A stretch of DNA of 64,000 bases from Bacillota bacterium (GTDB lineage Bacteria > Bacillota > SHA-98 > UBA4971): assembly GCA_012842395.1 (NCBI GenBank), contig DUSX01000017.1, forward strand, positions 62,001-126,000, given 5' to 3'. Positions 58,454-64,000 of the stretch are shown here, piece by piece (position 1 is the stretch's first letter; each line of letters begins with the position of its first letter). The notes beneath the pieces were generated by a model. It made no database searches. It saw nothing but the letters and a program-made list of their open reading frames with translations, and was not told the origin of the DNA. The position numbers and the translations under genes were made by a program.

Positions 58454-59207
58454 CACCGTCCTGAGACAAGATCCAGCGGGCGGAGCCGGCAAGAGCGGAG
58501 AGAGCCCGCCTCATGTCGTCGCTGAGCACGTCTCTCACCGGCCCGCAAGCCACGATCCGCCCGCCTGCCATGACCGCGGTCCTTTCTGCCAGGAACGGGA
58601 TCTCCATAACATCGTGGGTCACGAACACCGTGGTCACGCGCGTCTCGCGAACCACCTCGGCCAGCTCAGCGAGGAGCGCTATCCTTGTCGGGACGTCCAA
58701 CGAGCTCGTGGGCTCGTCCAAGAAGAGCACCTCAGGTTCCAGGACGATAGCCCTCGCGAGGCTAACCCTTTGGCTTTCGCCACCAGAGAGCGCCCGCGCG
58801 CGCCGCGCAGCGAGATGCTCGATGTTGAAAGCGGCAAGCGCCCGCTCAACCCTGGTTCGGATCTCTTCGCGCGGGACGCCGCGCATCCGGAGGCCCACTG
58901 CCACGTTGTCGAACACCGTGCCGTCCAGGAGGTACGGGCGCTGAAGCACCATGGCCATACGACGCCGGAGTCTCAGGAGATTCGTACGCCTTTCGACCTT
59001 CTCTCCGCATACGACGACCTCGCCTGCCCCGGGCCGGAGAAGGCACGCCATCACCTGAAGAAGGGTGCTTTTCCCAGCGCCATTAGGGCCCACCACCGCC
59101 AGGGCCTCGCCGCGCCGCACCACGAGGCGCGGGACATCCAGAACCATTCTCGTGCCACGAAACACCTTGACATCCTTGAGATCGACAACAGCCTCATCCA
59201 ACAGCAC
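58413..59207 (-). CDS. tupC: Tungstate/molybdate ABC transporter ATP-binding protein
   Basis: 264 residues: Walker A GPNGAGKST, signature LSGGESQRVSLARA, Walker B VLFLDEPTSSLD, His in VTHDVME. The DLKDVKVFRGTRMVLDVPRLVVRRGEALAV start is typical. GTG at 59207 (GAGGGG close by) is preferred to the frame start at 59279. ATPase of the TupAB system upstream. Confidence 0.9.
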   Translation of the reverse strand: MLLDEAVVDLKDVKVFRGTRMVLDVPRLVVRRGEALAVVGPNGAGKSTLLQVMACLLRPGAGEVVVCGEKVERRTNLLRLRRRMAMVLQRPYLLDGTVFDNVAVGLRMRGVPREEIRTRVERALAAFNIEHLAARRARALSGGESQRVSLARAIVLEPEVLFLDEPTSSLDVPTRIALLAELAEVVRETRVTTVFVTHDVMEIPFLAERTAVMAGGRIVACGPVRDVLSDDMRRALSALAGSARWILSQDGDAVAGLPVASSSR

Positions 59208-59265
59208 ATTCCCCTCTCGCGTACCGCGTACTGGACGCAGGCTTGCGCCGCGCTCGGTCCATGGC

Positions 59266-59964
59266 CTACGCGCGCCCACCCTTTTGCTGTAGGTGAGTCA
59301 AGCCATAAGTGACACCGTAGGTGAGCGCCAGGAGAATCACGCTGAGCGCTATCGCCATATCGAAATGCCCGCGCGATACCTCCATGGCCGTCGCAGTGGT
59401 GAGGATCCTCGTCTGGCCCATCACGTTTCCGCCGACCATCATGGACGCGCCGATCTCGGATACTACGCCCCCGAAGCCAGCTATCACGGCTGCCAATACC
59501 GAGAGCCTCGCCTCACCCAGGAGTATCCAGAGCAGCTGCCATCGTGATGCCCCGAGGGAAAGCATCTGCAGCCGCACTCCCTGGTCGAGCTGGCCTATGC
59601 CGGCCATCGTGAAGCCCGTAACTATGGGGAGCGCTATGACCGACTGAGCTATCACCATGGCGGCTGGGGTATACATGAGATGCAGGAAACCCAAGGGTCC
59701 GTATCGCCAGAGAAGGATGCTCACCCAAAGCCCCACGACTACGGGTGGCAGCCCCATGCCGGTGTTGATAAGGCTCGCAGCGACCTCTCGCCCGCGAAAG
59801 GTGGAGAGCGCGAGGACGGTTCCGAGGGGCACGCCCACCACCACGGCTATCAAGGTCGCGAGCCCCGACACTCGCAGGGTGAGCAGGGTGATCCGGATGA
59901 CCTCGCGATCCACCTTCACGAGAAGCCAGAATGCCTTCGCGATGCCTTCGACTACAAGGTCCAA
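59266..59964 (-). CDS. tupB: Tungstate ABC transporter permease
   Basis: 232 residues, about five or six membrane segments; the cytoplasmic loop LQMLSLGASRWQLLWILLGEARLSVLAAVIAGFGGVVSEIGASMMVGGN matches TupB permeases closely. The start is TTG at 59964, 8 nt after the tupA stop. Lies between tupA and tupC. Confidence 0.9.
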   Translation of the reverse strand: MDLVVEGIAKAFWLLVKVDREVIRITLLTLRVSGLATLIAVVVGVPLGTVLALSTFRGREVAASLINTGMGLPPVVVGLWVSILLWRYGPLGFLHLMYTPAAMVIAQSVIALPIVTGFTMAGIGQLDQGVRLQMLSLGASRWQLLWILLGEARLSVLAAVIAGFGGVVSEIGASMMVGGNVMGQTRILTTATAMEVSRGHFDMAIALSVILLALTYGVTYGLTHLQQKGGRA

Positions 59965-59971
59965 CCTGGCA

Positions 59972-60859
59972 TCACCGTCCGAGATCGTCTTCGTTCTTGC
60001 CAGCGTCCGCGAAGAAGAGTGGTTCGCCGTAGTCTCTGACTCCGAACGAGGCGATCACCTTCTGGGTCTCGGGAGCCACCATAAACTCTACAAATGCCTT
60101 GGCTCCCGGGCCGTTCACTTTGTCGAACTTCTCAGGGTTCACCTGCATCACGTGGTAGATGTTGAGGAGCATCGGGTCGCCCTGCACCAACACGTCAAGG
60201 CCAAGGCGCTTCTTGAGGGCGAGATAGGTGCCCCGGTCCGTCAGCGTATACCCTTCCTTCTCGGAAGCGATATTCAGGGTCTGCCCCATGCCCGAGCCAG
60301 CCTCCTGGTACCAACGCCCTCCAGGCTGTACCGAGGCCTTGGCCCAGATCTCCTTTTCTTTCTTGTGCGTGCCCGAGTCGTCGCCCCGTGACACGAAAAC
60401 CGCCTCGTGGGCCGCGATCTTCTTGAACGCTTCAGGCGCGGAAGTCAAGCCGCGTATACCCGCGGGGTCACTTGGCGGACCGACGATTATGAAGTCGTTG
60501 TGCATAACCAGCCTGCGGTTGGTTACAAGCCCGCTCGTCACGAGCTCCATCTCCGACGCAGGCGCATGACACAGGAGCACGTCGGCTTCGCCGCGGGCGC
60601 CGAGAGCGAGCGCCTGCCCTGTGCCCACGGCTATCGCTTTCACCATGTAGCCCGTCTCGCTCTCGAACATGGGAATGAGCACGTCGAGCAGGCCAGTGTC
60701 CTGAGTGCTGGTGGTGGTAGCCAGGATGACCTCACGCGCGGCGGGCGCTGCGGTTGCAGCGCTTCCGAAGGCAACAGCAAGGAAGATTACCACAACAAGC
60801 CCAAGCGGGAGGAAACGACTTTCCACACAACGGCACAGCAAACCTTTGGGCTTTGGCAT
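59972..60859 (-). CDS. tupA: Tungstate ABC transporter substrate-binding protein
   Basis: 295 residues, secreted: signal peptide (about 1-40, LPLGLVVVIFLAVAFGSAATAA). The mature start REVILATTTSTQDTGLLDVLIPMFE is the TupA signature, and GDDSGTHKKE with YTLTDRGTYLAL are oxyanion-pocket segments. TupA proteins favour tungstate over molybdate. ATG at 60859; GGAG lies 12 nt upstream within a possible sequestering hairpin. First gene of the cofactor operon. Confidence 0.92.
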   Translation of the reverse strand: MPKPKGLLCRCVESRFLPLGLVVVIFLAVAFGSAATAAPAAREVILATTTSTQDTGLLDVLIPMFESETGYMVKAIAVGTGQALALGARGEADVLLCHAPASEMELVTSGLVTNRRLVMHNDFIIVGPPSDPAGIRGLTSAPEAFKKIAAHEAVFVSRGDDSGTHKKEKEIWAKASVQPGGRWYQEAGSGMGQTLNIASEKEGYTLTDRGTYLALKKRLGLDVLVQGDPMLLNIYHVMQVNPEKFDKVNGPGAKAFVEFMVAPETQKVIASFGVRDYGEPLFFADAGKNEDDLGR

Positions 60860-60893
60860 GATCCTTAACATCTCCTTTCCAATAGTGGGAGGC

Positions 60894-60950
60894 TTGCCAG
60901 TTTCCCGGCAAACCCTCGAGCCGCAGAGACCTCGCTTCCGCGGCTGCCGG
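60894..60950 (-). promoter_or_regulatory. tupA leader with mutually exclusive hairpins
   Basis: In the tupA transcript CCGGCA (60950-60945) can pair with TGCCGG (60910-60905), while TTGCC (60911-60907) can pair with GGCAA (60898-60894); the two share 60905-60911. Further on, CTCC (60891-60888) can pair with the ribosome-site GGAG (60875-60872). This is a switch-like layout; a Moco-type riboswitch is possible but not recognised. Confidence 0.45.
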
Positions 60951-61060
60951 TCACCCGCCATCCATGAGAGGGCCAGGCGCAGTGACTCGGAGAATCAGGC
61001 TCGCAGTTCGACCCGATGTGGTTCAAGCAAAGCTCACCTCTTGCCGACCCAGTCCCAGGA

Positions 61061-61213
61061 TCACCTCCCTTCCCCGTTCATCCTCGGGCGTCTCGCGTTC
61101 TCTCTCATTCGCGGGCGCCTAGCGCCCTCCGAGCCGACGCAAACCACCGCCAGCAACGTGGCAACCACCGGCAATGCGACGAAAGCAGGCGCACCCCCAA
61201 ACGCCACCATCAT
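61061..61213 (-). CDS. Small membrane protein candidate (50 residues)
   Basis: Starts with ATGATG at 61213, overlapping the lipoprotein stop by 4 nt (ATGA), which implies coupled translation. One membrane helix (about residues 3-27: VAFGGAPAFVALPVVATLL...) is followed by a strongly basic tail (RRPRMRENARRPR). Too short for standard ORF cut-offs. No homologue recognised. The overlap and the helix-plus-basic-tail design support it, but it could still be chance in GC-rich DNA. Confidence 0.45.
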   Translation of the reverse strand: MMVAFGGAPAFVALPVVATLLAVVCVGSEGARRPRMRENARRPRMNGEGR

Positions 61214-62016
61214 GGGAGCTCTATACTAAGCGCCGATGTCGGTTCGATCGACTTCGTGCTTATGGTGTACTCGTAGACATCAGAGCCGGGCTCCTGGTAT
61301 ACCCACATGTCCTCTATTCTCGAGATGAGCGGTTCTCCCCTCAGCGTCACCCATGCCGTTATTTCGTATTTCACAGGTTTAGCGCCGACCCCCGCCTCAG
61401 CAAGGCTTGTTTCGAACCGTTTCAACCAAGCGGGACTCGCGAAACTCAGGACCGCGCATCTCGTTCGCTCGACTTCCTCCTCACCGGTCTTGATGACGTT
61501 TTCGGCGTCGTGCAGATCCCCGCCGAGAATGGTCTCAACCCCCGTAACCCCGGAGAGCCACTCGAGTTCTGAACGAATCGCCTCGTCGCTCACATCCGCC
61601 AAGCGTTCGACCCGGACCCACCCGCGGTCGGCGTCTCCGCCAAGGGGCCTCTCGGCGGGCGTTTCAAGGTCGAGCAGTCGGTAGGCAATGGACTGGCCTA
61701 CCCGGTACGCCTCTATGCCCCCATCCTCGGAAGACGATGTATAGTGGACACGGTCCGGAGCCACGTACTCCGTGACGCGGGTCCATACGCCCGTGCCGAG
61801 GCCCCTCACATCCCTGGCGGACAGGAGTTTGTCTGAGGAAGGAAACGCCGTTTCCTCGACCACTCGCACGCTCTTCAATGCGAGCGTATTCTCCACCGCG
61901 GTCCTCAGTAGACTTGCCGGGTCTTCACCTGACTCGCGCGTCTTCGGAAGACAGCCCGCGAGCGCGACCGCACATGAGAGAAACACAAAGGCGAGCTTGC
62001 ACGCTCCCATACGCAC
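61210..62016 (-). CDS. Lipoprotein of unknown function
   Basis: 268 residues. GTG at 62016 follows AAGGAGG; the signal sequence ends in the lipobox VALAGC (Cys about residue 19), so it is anchored outside the membrane. The mature part (LLRTAVENTLALKSVRVVEETAF...EYVAPDRVHYTSSSEDGG...) has the rhythm of LolA/LprG-like lipid-binding lipoproteins of Firmicutes and actinobacteria, an inference only. The frame to 62424 is antisense to the APC gene. Followed by a 4-nt-overlapping small ORF. Confidence 0.78.
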   Translation of the reverse strand: MRMGACKLAFVFLSCAVALAGCLPKTRESGEDPASLLRTAVENTLALKSVRVVEETAFPSSDKLLSARDVRGLGTGVWTRVTEYVAPDRVHYTSSSEDGGIEAYRVGQSIAYRLLDLETPAERPLGGDADRGWVRVERLADVSDEAIRSELEWLSGVTGVETILGGDLHDAENVIKTGEEEVERTRCAVLSFASPAWLKRFETSLAEAGVGAKPVKYEITAWVTLRGEPLISRIEDMWVYQEPGSDVYEYTISTKSIEPTSALSIELP

Positions 62017-62179
62017 AAGCGCCCACCTCCTTGAGGCCCCCGCAGGGTACCAGCCGCCGCGTGCCACGCCCTGGGGCCCGGCAACCCGACGCGCCGTGCT
62101 GTCCACAAAATCTCCACCGGCTGCGCGAAGTACCTCGTTCGAATATTCGACGCCCCGCCCGGAAATCCTAGCGTCCGGG

Positions 62180-63691
62180 GTGAATTCCTTGGCTTCTCCC
62201 GGCCGAAACACGCTCCGCCGCGGCCTTGCCTCTCGCCACCTTTCCATGATATCAATAGGCGGGGTCATCGGGGTGGGCATGTTCCTCGGAAGCGCAGCCA
62301 CGGTGAGGCTGGCTGGCCCCGCGGTGATCCTCTCCTTCGCGCTTGGCGGCGTCATCATGATGATGGTGATGCTCGCCCTCGCCGAGATGTCTGTGGCCGA
62401 GCCAGTGGAAGGCTCTTTCCGCACGTATGCAGCGGAATCACTCCACCCGTACGTAGGCTTCGTAGTTGGGTGGACCTATTGGATCGCCTGGGTGGTCATC
62501 ATGGCTGCCGAGATCGTCGCAGCCTCCACGTACATGCGCCTATGGGTCTCTCCTGAGCTCGCCCTCGCCTTCGGCCTGGTTTTCGCCGTAGCGATGACGC
62601 TCGTGAATCTGACGAGCGTCAGGTCGTTCGGCGAGTTCGAATTCTGGTTCGCCATGATAAAGGTCGTCGCCATAGTCGCCTTCATCCTCATAGGCGCAGC
62701 TGCAATACTCGGGCTCGGTCCCTTCAGCCCCATAGGCATCAGGAATTACGTGGGACACGGGGGTTTCGCTCCGAAGGGAATAGGCGGCGTGCTCCTGGCG
62801 ATGGTCATGGTGATGGTGGCATACGGCGGAACCGAGGTGATCGGGGTCGCCGCAGCGGAGACTCAGGACCCAGCGACCAGCGTTCCCCGGGCGGTGAACG
62901 GCGTCGCGTTGAGAACCCTCGTGCTGTACATCGGATCCATGACCGTCCTGGTGGGCACCATACCATGGTTCGAGGTAGGGCTCGGCGCGAGCCCGTTCGT
63001 TCGGGTATACCAGCTGCTAAAGATCCCGGCCGCCGCTGACATCATGAACTTCGTGGTCATCACGGCCGCGTTGTCTAGCATGAATTCGGGGCTGTACACG
63101 AGCTCGCGCATGCTATACTCGCTGGCTGAAGCCGGGGCAGCGCCGAGGTTTTTCACCAGGCTGGGCAAGAGATCACGCGTTCCCTATCTGGCGGTTATCG
63201 GGAGCACTTTCTTCCTGTACGTAGGCGTGATCCTGTACTACCTGGTGCCGAAAACTGCGTTCCTCTACATCACGGGAATAGGGGGCTTCGGATTCCTGTT
63301 TTCGTGGCTCGTCATAAGCCTGTCCCAGATATACATGCGCCGGCGTATCCTCGCGCAGAACCCCTCGGCGCTCAAGTTCAAAATGCCAGGCTATCCATAC
63401 ACCTCGTGGATGACGGTTGCTCTCATAGCCGGCGTGATCCTGACGCTGCCCTTCGTCCCCGGACAGCGCGTGGGCTTTATCTCGGGTCTCATTTGGCTCG
63501 CCGCGGTTTCCCTTTACTGGCTGGTCTCGTGTAAAAAGCGTTTCGCGCCGAGGCTAATCACGACCAAGGGGCTCACAAGGCTCGAGTTCGCCAGCATCAT
63601 CGGGTGGAGAGGTCTCGACCCGGACGTCGGCACCGGAGACGGCGGACCCCTCGGCGGATCCCGTGGGAACGGTGGGCGAAAGGACGGGTAA
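62180..63691 (+). CDS. APC-family amino acid permease
   Basis: 503 residues, about 12 membrane segments. The N-terminus [25 protein letters not shown] is the APC hallmark, with [23 protein letters not shown] after TM5. Amino acid or polyamine substrate unknown. The start is taken at GTG 62180, as family members begin 10-25 residues before the hallmark; no strong ribosome site is seen. The frame to 61772 is antisense to the lipoprotein gene. The 3' end overlaps the SpoIID-like gene by 138 nt, convergently. Confidence 0.88.
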   Translation: MNSLASPGRNTLRRGLASRHLSMISIGGVIGVGMFLGSAATVRLAGPAVILSFALGGVIMMMVMLALAEMSVAEPVEGSFRTYAAESLHPYVGFVVGWTYWIAWVVIMAAEIVAASTYMRLWVSPELALAFGLVFAVAMTLVNLTSVRSFGEFEFWFAMIKVVAIVAFILIGAAAILGLGPFSPIGIRNYVGHGGFAPKGIGGVLLAMVMVMVAYGGTEVIGVAAAETQDPATSVPRAVNGVALRTLVLYIGSMTVLVGTIPWFEVGLGASPFVRVYQLLKIPAAADIMNFVVITAALSSMNSGLYTSSRMLYSLAEAGAAPRFFTRLGKRSRVPYLAVIGSTFFLYVGVILYYLVPKTAFLYITGIGGFGFLFSWLVISLSQIYMRRRILAQNPSALKFKMPGYPYTSWMTVALIAGVILTLPFVPGQRVGFISGLIWLAAVSLYWLVSCKKRFAPRLITTKGLTRLEFASIIGWRGLDPDVGTGDGGPLGGSRGNGGRKDG

Positions 63692-64000
63692 ATTGTAGTT
63701 CGCAACCACCTCAGTGCCAGGATAGTAGTGTTTCAGGATGTCCACGTACGAGTACACGGGATTCCCGCGTTCGTCCCGCATCGACGCCATGCCCTGCGCT
63801 CCCCATTGGCTGAGGCCGACCCCGTGGCCATACCCCACGCCGTCGATGATGACGAGGGTTCCGGCCGACTCAAGCTCGCCTGCACATCCGGGCCCGACGG
63901 CCTTCCCTTGGACCACCACGTTCCTTCCGAGGCTCACGACGTAGCCTTTCGTGGAACCGTCTTCCCTCACCGCCACGCATCCGCTGACCGCTGGAAGCCC
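63554..64000 (-). CDS. SpoIID/LytB-domain protein (partial, N-terminus off the right edge)
   Basis: Peptidoglycan lytic transglycosylase family acting in spore engulfment or on the cell wall. 148 codons up to the edge. The motif [19 protein letters not shown] and [12 protein letters not shown] identify the C-terminal SpoIID domain. The last ~40 residues ([20 protein letters not shown]...) are low complexity. Whether it is spoIID itself or a vegetative paralogue cannot be seen. Confidence 0.85.
   Translation of the reverse strand, partial: GLPAVSGCVAVREDGSTKGYVVSLGRNVVVQGKAVGPGCAGELESAGTLVIIDGVGYGHGVGLSQWGAQGMASMRDERGNPVYSYVDILKHYYPGTEVVANYNLPVLSPTVPTGSAEGSAVSGADVRVETSPPDDAGELEPCEPLGRD

Noticed and set aside
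60871-61062. 53-codon frame following the perfect ribosome-like GGGAGGTGATCC at about 61055-61066
   Set aside because: The nearest starts give either 11 codons or a Cys/Pro/Trp-rich unconvincing peptide; the site is inside the small-ORF end.
61772-62179. 136-codon extension of the APC permease
   Set aside because: Antisense to the lipoprotein gene and its signal peptide; not hydrophobic or conserved.

Overview
The window (64 kb, GC-rich) looks like the chromosome of an anaerobic, sugar-fermenting, spore-forming member of the Bacillota, probably a deep-branching high-GC lineage of the Clostridia or a sister class. The grounds are the Firmicutes-type pcrA-ligA-gatC-gatA-gatB block, a SpoIID-like gene, a DUF1657 protein of spore-formers, oxygen-sensitive glycyl-radical pyruvate formate-lyase, a TupABC tungstate importer, strong AGGAGG ribosome sites, and frequent GTG/TTG starts. 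I cannot name the species. No rRNA, tRNA, CRISPR array, transposase or prophage block was seen.

Layout. 1-6.4 kb (minus): pflA (cut by the left edge), pflB, glgA, galT and a DUF2148 Fe-S protein. 6.6-7.5 kb (plus): DUF1657 and an anchored unknown. 7.6-11.7 kb (minus): a tightly coupled operon of TGS GTPase, SxxK serine hydrolase, PIG-L deacetylase and GH4 glycosidase. 12.1-13.8 kb: glgP. 13.9-19.4 kb (minus): a TrmB regulator with a P-type ATPase, then a ChrB-like protein with an MFS exporter; both units have a visible promoter with an inverted-repeat operator. 19.7-27 kb: amidase-domain protein, phosphomannomutase, a secreted DUF2680-like protein with a two-component system, and a bactofilin-like membrane protein. 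27-36.4 kb (minus): EamA transporter, gatB/A/C, ligA, pcrA. 36.5-46.2 kb (minus): sugar ABC transporter, ROK regulator, a second GH4 enzyme, pmbA and tldD. 46.8-52.2 kb: DegT aminotransferase, purine permease, and the hpt-guaA pair. 52.4-60.9 kb (minus): a nine-gene tungsten/molybdenum operon (tupA, tupB, tupC, moeA, moeA-PBP, moaA, moaC, MOSC-MogA reading from tupA). 61-64 kb: a lipoprotein with a coupled 50-residue membrane ORF, an APC permease, and the 3' end of a SpoIID-like gene.

How it works together. Sugars enter through the ABC system and are released by the two GH4 enzymes; glgA/glgP/galT handle glycogen and galactose, and PFL turns pyruvate into acetyl-CoA and formate. The Tup/Moa/Moe operon supplies a pyranopterin cofactor, most likely with tungsten. 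hpt, guaA and the permease form a purine-salvage group.

The most unusual signal is a dispersed, nested-palindromic repeat of about 207 bp. It occurs in at least five recognisable copies plus one internally deleted copy, several of them inserted within operons or immediately after stop codons. Further signals worth testing are a tupA leader with mutually exclusive hairpins, a structured hpt leader, and heptad repeats in front of the two-component system. All starts were chosen by eye from ribosome sites and family N-termini; similarity statements come from motif recognition, not from searches.
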